Origin: Tannerella forsythia
Lineage (GTDB): Bacteria > Bacteroidota > Bacteroidia > Bacteroidales > Tannerellaceae
NCBI RefSeq assembly: GCF_001006485.1
Contig: NZ_JUET01000057.1
Coordinates: 1 to 64,000, forward strand
Reading direction: 5' to 3'
DNA length: 64,000 bases
The notes beneath the pieces were generated by a model. That model was not told the DNA's origin. It did not search any database and was given only the letters and a program-made list of their open reading frames with translations. Positions 18,357-28,222 of the stretch are shown here, one piece after another. How positions within the stretch are numbered: position 1 is the stretch's first letter; each line of letters opens with the position of its first letter. A program made the translations under genes and the position numbers.

Positions 18357-19445
18357 TCATTTCGTTACTTTTTCACGTTGATGCTCCGGTCTCGAAAGCC
18401 CGATAAACACGGCCGAAAGCATCGTAAACACATACGCCTGAATATAAGCGACAAGCAGCTCGAGACAGTTCATAAACACCGATAATAAAACGGAAAAGAC
18501 TGTCATACCGGCATGCATTGCAGCCCCCATCTTAGCCGTGATAAATACAAGACAAGTAAGTGCGATGACAATAGAATGCCCTGCCATTATATTCGCGAAA
18601 AGACGAATCATCAAAGCAAACGGTTTCGAGATCAGCCCAAACAGCTCGATGATAGGCATCAGAGGAATCGGCACTTTCATCCACATCGGTACATCCGGCC
18701 AAAAGATATCTTTCCAATATGCCTTATTCCCAAACACATTAACGGCAACCATCGTGCAAATAGCAAGTGTGAATGTAATTGCAATGTTTCCGGTCGTATT
18801 GGCTCCTCCCGGAAAAATCGGAATTAACCCCATCAGGTTGTTAATAAAAATAAAGAAAAATGCCGTCAGGAGATACGGAGAATATCGCGCATAATCTTTT
18901 CCGATACTTTTTCGTATCACCTCATCTTCGATATTCATTACAAACATTTCAACAGCTCCCACGAATCCACCCGGAACGGCATACTTGGGATGGCATTTAT
19001 ACCATCTCGCAACAGACAGAAAGATGACCAGCATGATAATCGAATTGATGATCAACGCCAGCGCATTTTTTGTCAAAGAAATATCCAATGGGCGTACTTC
19101 CGCACCACCGACATCACGTTCGACAATCTTTCCGGCATGATCCCCTCTGGACGCAATGTAAAAGCCTTTATATGATACATCGTGTGTAAGACGAGAAGAT
19201 GAAAACACGTGCCATCCCGTCGTCGAAGAATAAACAATCACCGGCAAGTAAATTGACAGGTGCCGATCGTTGATCGTTGTAATATGCCACCAATAACGGT
19301 CTTGTACATGATCAAAGATAATCTCTACCGCATTGATTTCAGGCTTATGGTCTTGGGCATACACAGAAGAAGACGGCACGACGGTCAGGAGACCGATCAT
19401 ACCCATCAGCACTCTGATTTTTATACCACTATACTTTCTTCTCAT
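18357..19445 (-). CDS. atpB: F1Fo ATP synthase a subunit, with long N-terminal extension
   Basis: 362-aa membrane stator subunit with the half-channels. The essential arginine lies in FALMIRLFANIMAGHS. The protein is about 100 residues longer than the enteric form because of an N-terminal export signal (VLMGMIGLLTVVPSSSVYA) and a roughly 100-residue extracytoplasmic segment, as is usual in Bacteroidetes. The ATG at 19445 overlaps the end of the preceding gene by 17 bp; a longer in-frame reading to 19574 lies wholly inside that gene and is unlikely. Confidence 0.93.
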   Translation of the reverse strand: MRRKYSGIKIRVLMGMIGLLTVVPSSSVYAQDHKPEINAVEIIFDHVQDRYWWHITTINDRHLSIYLPVIVYSSTTGWHVFSSSRLTHDVSYKGFYIASRGDHAGKIVERDVGGAEVRPLDISLTKNALALIINSIIMLVIFLSVARWYKCHPKYAVPGGFVGAVEMFVMNIEDEVIRKSIGKDYARYSPYLLTAFFFIFINNLMGLIPIFPGGANTTGNIAITFTLAICTMVAVNVFGNKAYWKDIFWPDVPMWMKVPIPLMPIIELFGLISKPFALMIRLFANIMAGHSIVIALTCLVFITAKMGAAMHAGMTVFSVLLSVFMNCLELLVAYIQAYVFTMLSAVFIGLSRPEHQREKVTK

Positions 19446-19869
19446 CTTTTGGGGTCCTCGTTCTTTTATGATGCTTGTGTTGAGAATCGATATTGTACAG
19501 CACAAACAATTTGACGCACATAAACCAAATATAAAACAGCCCGAAGGTAAGTAAAAACGCTCTACATTGTACATGGATCCGGTAAACGTAATAAAACAAA
19601 AGGCAGGCCGAGAGAATAAACTGCGAAGTGTTTAACAACATCAGCCGCGCAACAGCACGTCCGGGATGCAAACGTTTGCTCTCGATACGAGACACCGCCA
19701 ACAGTACCGTCAGACCTAACAAAAAGAAATACAAGGGATTCAGGAGCATATACGACGTATAGCTTTTCGGAAAAAACCGGTAGACAACCGCCAGTTCAAT
19801 GATTCCAAACACCAAGATACTTCCGAGCACAAATGTATTGACCGTTTTATGTGAATATGCACTACTCAT
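19429..19869 (-). CDS. Small membrane protein of the ATP synthase operon (AtpI-like position)
   Basis: About 146-aa protein with four hydrophobic segments (approx. 12-30, 43-62, 76-98 and 102-125) and a short basic His/Lys-rich tail. It occupies the slot between epsilon and a that holds a poorly conserved membrane protein in Bacteroidetes operons. By position it may help assemble the c-ring, as AtpI does, but no clear AtpI motif is visible. An in-frame ATG at 19887 would add six residues. Confidence 0.75.
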   Translation of the reverse strand: MSSAYSHKTVNTFVLGSILVFGIIELAVVYRFFPKSYTSYMLLNPLYFFLLGLTVLLAVSRIESKRLHPGRAVARLMLLNTSQFILSACLLFYYVYRIHVQCRAFLLTFGLFYIWFMCVKLFVLYNIDSQHKHHKRTRTPKDEKKV

Positions 19870-19897
19870 TTTTCTTATTCTGATCACAATACATGTT

Positions 19898-20143
19898 TTA
19901 TATCTCTACACAGGCCGTTATCTGGTCCGCTTTCACTTCTACAAATCCGCTTCGTATAGCTATGCGACGGGCTTCTCCACCCGAAGCAACATAACATTCG
20001 ATTTCTCCTTCGACTAATGACGAGATGATCGGTGCATGCTTCGGCAAGACTTCGAATCGCCCTACTTCACCTGGAAATACAATACGTGAGCATTCTCCTT
20101 GATATACGATTCCGGAAGGAGAAATCATCCTTATTTTCAACAT
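19898..20143 (-). CDS. atpC: F1Fo ATP synthase epsilon subunit (short form)
   Basis: 81-aa protein that covers only the N-terminal beta-sandwich domain (MISPSGIVYQGECSRIVFPG, then GRFEVLPKHAPIIS). The C-terminal two-helix domain that inhibits ATP hydrolysis in other bacteria is absent. It starts 4 nt after atpD. Confidence 0.93.
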   Translation of the reverse strand: MLKIRMISPSGIVYQGECSRIVFPGEVGRFEVLPKHAPIISSLVEGEIECYVASGGEARRIAIRSGFVEVKADQITACVEI

Positions 20144-20147
20144 CTCC

Positions 20148-21683
<1,536 letters not shown>

Positions 21684-21701
21684 TCATTCATAAATTAGGC
21701 A

Positions 21702-21709
21702 CAAAGATA
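21702..21709 (-). promoter_or_regulatory. -7 element of the ATP synthase operon
   Basis: Minus-strand TATCTTTG, 31 nt upstream of the atpD ATG. A -33 TTG is not obvious in the AT-rich stretch behind it. The rest of 21710-21933 holds no gene. Confidence 0.55.
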
Positions 21710-21933
21710 TGAATATTAAAATGTTATTTATTGATGAAAAAGTCATCGAAAATGTTCATTTTGGATATTTCCAGTGGCTTTCTATTCCGAACAGAGCCTT
21801 TAAGCAGGCTGCGTATTGGCGATGGGCGTTTTTTTAGTACTGAACTTTAATCAAGGAATGAAAGTTGAATTTTGTACATCCGTTGATACGAAACCATTCA
21901 GCTCGCCTATTGCCAGCACAATATTAGCCGGCG

Positions 21934-23232
21934 TTATTTTTTATCTCTTCTAATCTGTTTCAAGGCTTCCTCTATTACCATATCTTTTTCTTTCATAAAC
22001 ATATCCACATTCTCCTTTACTTCTACATCTGGTTTTATTCCGATTCCAATAAATTTGTTCCCGTCAGCATCCCATTCATTTTTAGTACAAATTTGAGCAT
22101 TAATCCCGTAGCCAAGTTCTATATGTATAGGATTGCCTGTGCTCCCTCCTGTGGGCATACCAATGATTTTCCCTTTTCTAGTACTACGAAAAGCCACACA
22201 AAAATTTTCGGCAGATGAAAAGGTCACCGCATTTACCAATAACATTACCGGTTTGGTATATACATTCTCTTCATTCACAGGAATTAAATCATCCGGGGTT
22301 TCCATATACCACTCTTGCGGATATCCCCATGAACCATGTGCAGCAATGTACATACGACTGCTCCAATTACCCATCTTTACAGGCTTGCCGGACAAATGGC
22401 GAATAATATAGTCGGCATTTCCAGAGTTTCCCCCCATATTGTCCCTCAAATCTATAATCAGAGCATCTGTCTTTTTGATGTTTTGATACAGAACATCAAA
22501 TTCCTTTTTAAAGTCATTGCCCATAAAGGTATTTATTTTCAATAACCCCACATTGCCGTTTAATATTTTGTAATCAAATGTATTATTGGCTATATCCCAG
22601 TTTATGTTTCGATGACTTTCGATTGTAAAGGTTTTACCATCTCGATTTTTAAATAAAATTTTTGATACTCTTGAACCTTTCTCCTTTGTCAATTCAAAAC
22701 CTGCATAAGGGGAGTAATCCAACCATTGTGATGTTGAATATGATACCAATGGACGTTTATAAAGATTTACATACTCTATCACATCCAATCCATCAATTTT
22801 TACGATTTCACTTCCTATTTCAACACCTTGTTTTTGAAAATCGCTACTTAACACGTTTGTTACAAAAACTCGGTCGTCTATCCGTTTTGTTTTGAATGGA
22901 AAAGGTTTTATCCAATCCAAGCTATTGTCCGAATTGGCTTCATATACGTAAGTGTGCCCATCTTGTAATTCGATCGATAAACGTTGTAATTCCCGTACAT
23001 ACTCTTCTTTTGATTTTGTTGCCAAAAGTTTGGGGAGAGTCGCTAAACAGAGACTGTCCCAATCGAATGTCAAATTGTTGTAAAATACATAATTATATTT
23101 CACCTCCGTGCAAAATTTTGACAAGACATATGCTTTTTGTCCATCAGTAAAGTCTTTCGAAGCATCCTGCGCTTTCAAATTAACAGCACTTGATATTGAT
23201 ACAGAGAGGAACAATAAAAAAATTCTTTTCAT
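21934..23232 (-). CDS. S41 family C-terminal-processing-type peptidase, exported
   Basis: About 432-aa serine protease of the S41 (tail-specific/tricorn-like) family. It has an N-terminal signal peptide (MKRIFLLFLSVSISSAVNLKA). A helical N-terminal domain is followed by a PDZ-like segment around EIVKIDGLDVIEYV. The catalytic core holds LIIDLRDNMGGNSGNAD and the nucleophile region VNAVTFSSAENFCV, with the GGSTGNP loop after it. The gene is visibly more AT-rich than its neighbours, so it may have been acquired. I chose ATG 23232 because the signal peptide starts there; an upstream in-frame start at 23262 is possible. Confidence 0.85.
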   Translation of the reverse strand: MKRIFLLFLSVSISSAVNLKAQDASKDFTDGQKAYVLSKFCTEVKYNYVFYNNLTFDWDSLCLATLPKLLATKSKEEYVRELQRLSIELQDGHTYVYEANSDNSLDWIKPFPFKTKRIDDRVFVTNVLSSDFQKQGVEIGSEIVKIDGLDVIEYVNLYKRPLVSYSTSQWLDYSPYAGFELTKEKGSRVSKILFKNRDGKTFTIESHRNINWDIANNTFDYKILNGNVGLLKINTFMGNDFKKEFDVLYQNIKKTDALIIDLRDNMGGNSGNADYIIRHLSGKPVKMGNWSSRMYIAAHGSWGYPQEWYMETPDDLIPVNEENVYTKPVMLLVNAVTFSSAENFCVAFRSTRKGKIIGMPTGGSTGNPIHIELGYGINAQICTKNEWDADGNKFIGIGIKPDVEVKENVDMFMKEKDMVIEEALKQIRRDKK

Positions 23233-23278
23233 TGTGAATTTACTTTCTATAATGTTAGCCAACAGAGGAATAAATGGA

Positions 23279-24070
23279 TTACTTCTGCTTTAAGCTCGAT
23301 GATTTGTCGACCGACATGGTTACGGTACAATCGCCTGTGTACATGACATCCGATCCGCCTCCTACTTTGGCCGATAGCCGTTCCGTGCAGTGGATCTCGG
23401 CATCGCTTCCACCCGAAACGGATAGGTCACAGTCTTTTATCACGAATCGGTGGGCATTGAAATCGCTACCGCCCGAAATGGACACGCTGCAAACGTTGGC
23501 ATGACCTGACAGATCCCCGTCACTACCGCCCGAGATCGCTAAATCACACCGTTCAGTCTCTACCGAAGCGTTGAAATCGCTGCCGCCGCTACATGCCACG
23601 TCCAGCGTCTTCACGTTGATGTCCCCCTTGAAATCACTTCCTCCCGAACAGGTTACTGAAAGTGCATCTCCCTGTAAGGTCGTATTTTTCGTATACACAT
23701 CGCTGCCGCCACTGGCCGAAATCGCAGTGAGTTGTCCCGTATTCGGCACGATAACTTTCGGGCTTTTCCCATTGAAGCGATACCCATACCCTTGCTTCAT
23801 TTTAATCTTTAACGTACCGTCTTCCACTTTTGTTTCCACGTATTCCTGAAGGTTTTCATCGGCAACCACGACAATACCACTCGTCAGATCGCCGGAAATT
23901 TCAACATCCAGTCCGCTTCCTACGCTAAGCGCCTTGTAGCGCCCTACACTTCGTTGACGTTCGACTGTCTGCCCGTCTCCTTTAATGCGCCCTTGCGCAA
24001 CACAACTCATTGTCGCCACAAGCGCAATGACCGATAATAAAATTGTCCTCATCATGATATTTATTTTCAT
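23279..24070 (-). CDS. Head GIN domain (DUF2807) exported protein
   Basis: 263-aa secreted or lipid-anchored protein. The N-terminal signal segment is TILLSVIALVATMSC, where the cysteine may be a lipidation site. The body is a beta-helix-like GIN domain in which a GGSD motif recurs about seven times (SGGSDVYT, SGGSDFKG, SGGSDFNA, SGGSDGDL, SGGSDFNA, SGGSDAEI, GGGSDVMY) at 18-25-residue spacing. Function of the family is unknown; it is common in Bacteroidetes. A second ATG (MMRTIL) at 24055 may be the true start. Confidence 0.82.
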   Translation of the reverse strand: MKINIMMRTILLSVIALVATMSCVAQGRIKGDGQTVERQRSVGRYKALSVGSGLDVEISGDLTSGIVVVADENLQEYVETKVEDGTLKIKMKQGYGYRFNGKSPKVIVPNTGQLTAISASGGSDVYTKNTTLQGDALSVTCSGGSDFKGDINVKTLDVACSGGSDFNASVETERCDLAISGGSDGDLSGHANVCSVSISGGSDFNAHRFVIKDCDLSVSGGSDAEIHCTERLSAKVGGGSDVMYTGDCTVTMSVDKSSSLKQK

Positions 24071-24142
24071 AATTCAATGATAAGACGTAAAAAACGCAGA
24101 AATGTTACACTTCCCGCCCTGCGGATTCCTGTGACAAGTCTG

Positions 24143-25720
24143 TTAAAATTCTGATGTAAAGTGGAATTGTATCTCCGGAAAATCTTGCTGCGCCATCGTC
24201 AGCACATACGCCGAGTCGGCCAGATACACATCCCTCCCTTCATGGTCAACAGCCATATACTGCGCCTTACGCTTCTTGAAACTGTCGAGCATCGCTTTAT
24301 CGTCACTTTCTATCCAGCATGCCTTGTAAAGGTTGATCGGTTCCCAGCGGCATTGCGCGCCATACTCGTGGAGCAGGCGGTACTGAATGACTTCAAATTG
24401 TAACTGCCCGACCGTACCGATAATCTTACGACCATTAAACTGATTCGTAAACAGCTGGGCTACTCCTTCGTCCATCAACTGATCGATGCCTTTGTTAAGC
24501 TGCTTGGCTTTCATCGGATCGGCATTCTCGATGTATTTGAACATCTCGGGTGAGAAGCTCGGAAGTCCCTTGAAATGAAGCTCTTCACCTCCGGTCAGAC
24601 TATCGCCGATCTTGAAGTTTCCCGTATCGGGCAGCCCGACGATATCGCCGGCAAACGCTTCATCTACGACTTCTTTACGCTGCGCCATAAACGCCGTCGG
24701 ACTGCTGAAACGCATCATCTTCCCGAAACGCACGTGCTTATAGTTTGCGTTCCGCTCGAACCGTCCCGAGCAAATCTTCACGAACGCGATGCAACTGCGG
24801 TGATTCGGATCCATATTGGCATGAATCTTAAAGACAAATCCGGAGAACGCCTCTTCGTCCGGACGAACGATCCGCTCGACAGCCTGCACCGGGGAAGGCG
24901 GCGGGGCGATACGTACAAAGCAGTTCAGCAACTCGCGCACACCGAAATTATTCAAGGCCGAGCCGAAAAAGACCGGAGCCACATCGCCTTTCAGGTACGT
25001 CGCCTTGTCGAATTCGGGATAGACCCCATTGATCAGTTCCACATCAGCCCGCAACTTCTCGGCCAGCGAAGCATCGATATGCTTTTCCAGCTCAGGGCTG
25101 TCGATATCTTTAAACTCGATACTTTCCGTCACCGTCTGCTTACTCGGCATATACAGATCGAGTTTCTGTTCGTAAAGGTTATAGACGCCTTTGAAACGCA
25201 CGCCCATCTCGATCGGCCAGCTTAACGGGCGAACGCTGATTTTCAGTTCGCTCTCAATCTCGTCGAGCAGATCGAACGGCGACTTCCCTTCGCGGTCCAT
25301 TTTATTGACAAAAACAATCACGGGAGTCTTTCTCATCCGACAGACTTCCATTAGCTTACGGGTCTGCGCTTCCACACCCTTGGCCGCATCGACAACGATG
25401 ATCACACTGTCGACCGCCGTCAACGTGCGGAACGTATCTTCCGCAAAATCCTGATGACCGGGGGTGTCGAGGATATTGATCTTATATCCCTCGTAATCGA
25501 AAGCCATCACCGAAGTTGCCACCGAGATGCCGCGCTGCTTCTCGATCTCCATCCAATCGGAAGTTGCCGTGCGGCGTATCTTGTTCGATTTGACGGCTCC
25601 GGCCACGTGAATGGCGCCTCCGAAAAGGAGGAGCTTCTCGGTAAGCGTCGTTTTCCCCGCGTCGGGGTGACTGATGATTGCGAATGTTCTGCGTCGATGT
25701 ATCTCGTCTGTTAAAGTCAT
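24143..25720 (-). CDS. prfC: Peptide chain release factor 3
   Basis: 525-aa translational GTPase that recycles RF1/RF2 from the ribosome after peptide release. The G motifs are intact: G1 SHPDAGKTT (about 18-26), G3 DTPGHQDF and G4 NKMD. The RF3-specific stretch [20 protein letters not shown] is present. Last gene of a DUF4924-rfbD-prfC operon; 12 nt follow the rfbD stop. Confidence 0.96.
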   Translation of the reverse strand: MTLTDEIHRRRTFAIISHPDAGKTTLTEKLLLFGGAIHVAGAVKSNKIRRTATSDWMEIEKQRGISVATSVMAFDYEGYKINILDTPGHQDFAEDTFRTLTAVDSVIIVVDAAKGVEAQTRKLMEVCRMRKTPVIVFVNKMDREGKSPFDLLDEIESELKISVRPLSWPIEMGVRFKGVYNLYEQKLDLYMPSKQTVTESIEFKDIDSPELEKHIDASLAEKLRADVELINGVYPEFDKATYLKGDVAPVFFGSALNNFGVRELLNCFVRIAPPPSPVQAVERIVRPDEEAFSGFVFKIHANMDPNHRSCIAFVKICSGRFERNANYKHVRFGKMMRFSSPTAFMAQRKEVVDEAFAGDIVGLPDTGNFKIGDSLTGGEELHFKGLPSFSPEMFKYIENADPMKAKQLNKGIDQLMDEGVAQLFTNQFNGRKIIGTVGQLQFEVIQYRLLHEYGAQCRWEPINLYKACWIESDDKAMLDSFKKRKAQYMAVDHEGRDVYLADSAYVLTMAQQDFPEIQFHFTSEF

Positions 25721-25732
25721 TTGTTTCTATAA

Positions 25733-26596
25733 TTAAGGGTTTGTTGTCAAAGCGCCGACGCATCCGGTCAAGCTCTCTTCCCACGCCGGTATCCGGAGGC
25801 CGAACGCCTGTTTGATTTTCGTCTTGTCGAGTACGCTGTAGGCCGGTCTGGTCGCCCGCGTGGGGTATTGGTCCGTCGTGATCGGATGAAGCGTACATCT
25901 GCGACCGCCCATCTCCATAATCTTCCGGGCAAAGTCGTACCAACTGCATACGCCCTCGTTCGAAAAGTGATAGATGCCGGGCGCCCATACCGGATGCGCC
26001 AGTATCTTCAGCATGGCATCGGCCAGATCGCCGGCATACGTGGGGGTTCCCACCTGATCGGCTACGACGCTCACCTCGCTCCGCTCGACGCCGAGACGCA
26101 ACATCGTCTTAACGAAGTTCTGCCCGACCTCCGAATAGAGCCATGCCGTGCGGATAATGACCGCATCGGGAAGGACTTCCTGCAAGGCTTGTTCGCCTGC
26201 CAGTTTGGTACGGCCATAAACCGACGTGGGCGCCGTCGGGTCGTCTTCGCGATAAGGGCGTTGTCCCCGTCCGTCGAACACATAATCGGTCGAGATATGA
26301 ATGACATGCGCACCGTGCTCAGACGCTACCTCGCTGATGTTGCGCACCGCATCACGATTGATCCGCATGCACCGTTCGGCATCGTCCTCAGCCTTGTCAA
26401 CGGCCGTATAAGCCGCACAGTTCAAGATATACCCGATGCCGTTGGCACGTACGTATTCCGTCAACTGCGCTTTGTCGCAAATGTCGAGTGCATCGACATC
26501 GGTAAAATAAAACGTCCATTCCGGGTGATGATTCGCCCGTTGCTGCAGGGCGCTTCCCAATTGTCCGTTCGCACCCGTTACCAAAATTGATTTCAT
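25733..26596 (-). CDS. rfbD: dTDP-4-dehydrorhamnose reductase
   Basis: 287-aa short-chain dehydrogenase-type reductase for the last step of dTDP-L-rhamnose synthesis. The NAD(P)-binding loop is TGANGQLGSAL at residue 6. The catalytic pattern S/T...YxxxK is seen in HISTDYVFDG and YGRTKLAGE. rfbA, B and C are not in the window. The product would supply rhamnosyltransferases such as the GT2 gene at 4.8 kb. Confidence 0.93.
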   Translation of the reverse strand: MKSILVTGANGQLGSALQQRANHHPEWTFYFTDVDALDICDKAQLTEYVRANGIGYILNCAAYTAVDKAEDDAERCMRINRDAVRNISEVASEHGAHVIHISTDYVFDGRGQRPYREDDPTAPTSVYGRTKLAGEQALQEVLPDAVIIRTAWLYSEVGQNFVKTMLRLGVERSEVSVVADQVGTPTYAGDLADAMLKILAHPVWAPGIYHFSNEGVCSWYDFARKIMEMGGRRCTLHPITTDQYPTRATRPAYSVLDKTKIKQAFGLRIPAWEESLTGCVGALTTNP

Positions 26597-26614
26597 CCTG
26601 TTCTCGTTTTTTTG

Positions 26615-27115
26615 TCAGGATACCGTTTCCGATTCCTTGTATTTGGCAGCCAGAAAAGAGAGAAACGTATGAATCTGTTTCATCGCTTCCTGTGTCTCGG
26701 CACTGACGGGCCTGCCCTGCATCCGCAGCAGCAGATAACCGTAGAGGGCGGTGAAGCAGGTCTCGATCTCCGGCATCTCGGCGCCTCCCGCCTTGGCACG
26801 CAACTGCACGATCGATGGCAAGGTTTTGTAGTACAAGGCGCCATACGTCGTTTCACGCGGATCTGTGAGCAGTGACTGATGTAACTCCGTCAGCGAAAGA
26901 ATCACATTCCGGTTGATCTGCAAATGCCCGCGTTCCGTCACTCCTTCGTTACGCATCATGTCTATCAACTCCTCATACCAGCGAACTATTTCGGCCTTTA
27001 CCGTCGCCGGCTGGTCGTACTGTTTGATAAGGGTCTCCCGAATCTTGTCGATATCCAATCCGTTGGCACGGATCAGGTCCTCCACCTGCCACATGTAAAG
27101 CAGATATTCGACCAT
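26615..27115 (-). CDS. DUF4924 family protein
   Basis: About 166-aa, mostly helical soluble protein of a Bacteroidetes-specific family of unknown function (begins MVEYLLYMWQVEDLIRANG). It is the first gene of the operon with rfbD and prfC, 18 nt upstream of rfbD. Longer in-frame readings exist, to 27148 and 27262. The promoter element TACTTTTG at 27157-27164 would place the transcript start near 27150, so ATG 27115 is the best start. Confidence 0.75.
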   Translation of the reverse strand: MVEYLLYMWQVEDLIRANGLDIDKIRETLIKQYDQPATVKAEIVRWYEELIDMMRNEGVTERGHLQINRNVILSLTELHQSLLTDPRETTYGALYYKTLPSIVQLRAKAGGAEMPEIETCFTALYGYLLLRMQGRPVSAETQEAMKQIHTFLSFLAAKYKESETVS

Positions 27116-27156
27116 ATTTTCCTTTCTTTTCTGTTGAGCCACTATCATAGCGGGTA

Positions 27157-27216
27157 CAAAAGTAGCAACTTCCGAACAAATGTCAATTGCAAACAAGCAA
27201 TTTAATCGTACTTTTG
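27157..27216. promoter_or_regulatory. Back-to-back divergent promoters sharing one CAATTG
   Basis: Rightward: TTG (27187-27189), 19 nt, TACTTTTG (27209-27216). Leftward: TTG on the minus strand (27184-27186), 19 nt, TACTTTTG (27157-27164). The two -33 boxes are the two halves of the palindrome CAATTG, and both -7 boxes are identical, so the arrangement is symmetrical about 27186/27187. Confidence 0.75.
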
Positions 27217-27239
27217 CCGAAGAAACAATACGATAAACG

Positions 27240-28097
27240 ATGAAAACATCCGTCCGACTCATCCATACGGGCTATTTTTATGCCGACGGGGGCTGCATGT
27301 TCGGCGCCACCCCGCAATCGGCGTGGAAGCGTCGCTACAAGGCTGATGCGCAAAACCGTTGCCGGCTCGCCATGCACGTCGGGCTCATAACCACCCGCTG
27401 CGGACGAGTGATCCTGATCGATAACGGCATCGGCAACAAGCATACCGACCAACTGAAAGCCTCGTTCTATCGCTTTCACGAACTGACGGATCTCGATAAG
27501 GCGCTCCGGCAATACGGCATCCGTCCCGATGACGTGACCGACGTCGTGCTGACCCACCTGCATTTCGATCATTGCGGAGGTACGACCCGATACGGCGAAG
27601 ACGGACAAATCATCCCGGCCTATCCGAATGCGACGTGCTGGGTGAGCGAAGCGCAATGGCACGAAGCGTTTCACCCTAACGCACTGGAACGTGACTCTTT
27701 TTTCCCGGAGAATATGGAGGCCATTCGTGAATCGGGCAAGCTGCGTCTGATCAAAACTGAGACCTTACTTACGCCGGAGGTCAGGTTGCGTCTGTTCGAC
27801 GGACATACGTCCGGACAGATCGTAATTGATGTGGAGACGGACTCTCACACCGTCATCTTTGCCGGTGATGTTATTCCTACCTCCGCCCACCTCTCTCCGA
27901 CATGGATTTCTGCGTACGATGTTCGTCCGTTAGAAACCTACTACGCCAAAGTGCACCTGCTCGACAAAGCTTCCTCCAACGGACAGATCGTCGTCTACTG
28001 CCACGACGCGTATACCCCCTGCTCGGCCGTGAAGAAGATCAACGATATCTATAAAGCCCTTCCCTGCGCCATGGATACAAACAACAGAGTCAGGTGA
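27240..28097 (+). CDS. MBL-fold metallo-hydrolase
   Basis: 285-aa metallo-beta-lactamase-fold hydrolase. The zinc motif HLHFDHCGG lies near residue 104-112, preceded by DVVLT. Later ligands are the His in FDGHTSGQ and the Asp in VIFAGDVIP, then CHDAYTPC near the C-terminus. There is no signal peptide, so it is cytoplasmic. It resembles N-acyl-homoserine-lactonase/YflN-type hydrolases, but the substrate cannot be assigned. Its promoter is fused back to back with that of the DUF4924 operon. Confidence 0.85.
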   Translation: MKTSVRLIHTGYFYADGGCMFGATPQSAWKRRYKADAQNRCRLAMHVGLITTRCGRVILIDNGIGNKHTDQLKASFYRFHELTDLDKALRQYGIRPDDVTDVVLTHLHFDHCGGTTRYGEDGQIIPAYPNATCWVSEAQWHEAFHPNALERDSFFPENMEAIRESGKLRLIKTETLLTPEVRLRLFDGHTSGQIVIDVETDSHTVIFAGDVIPTSAHLSPTWISAYDVRPLETYYAKVHLLDKASSNGQIVVYCHDAYTPCSAVKKINDIYKALPCAMDTNNRVR

Positions 28098-28222
28098 GCA
28101 CTTGGAGAACTTAGTTTTGGATATAGAGGGCTTGCAAGTCATGGGGGGGACAATTGGCGTAATTATTGCTATTGTTTTATATGCATTAAGTTACACAAAT
28201 ACTTCGAAAAGAACGTGTACGG

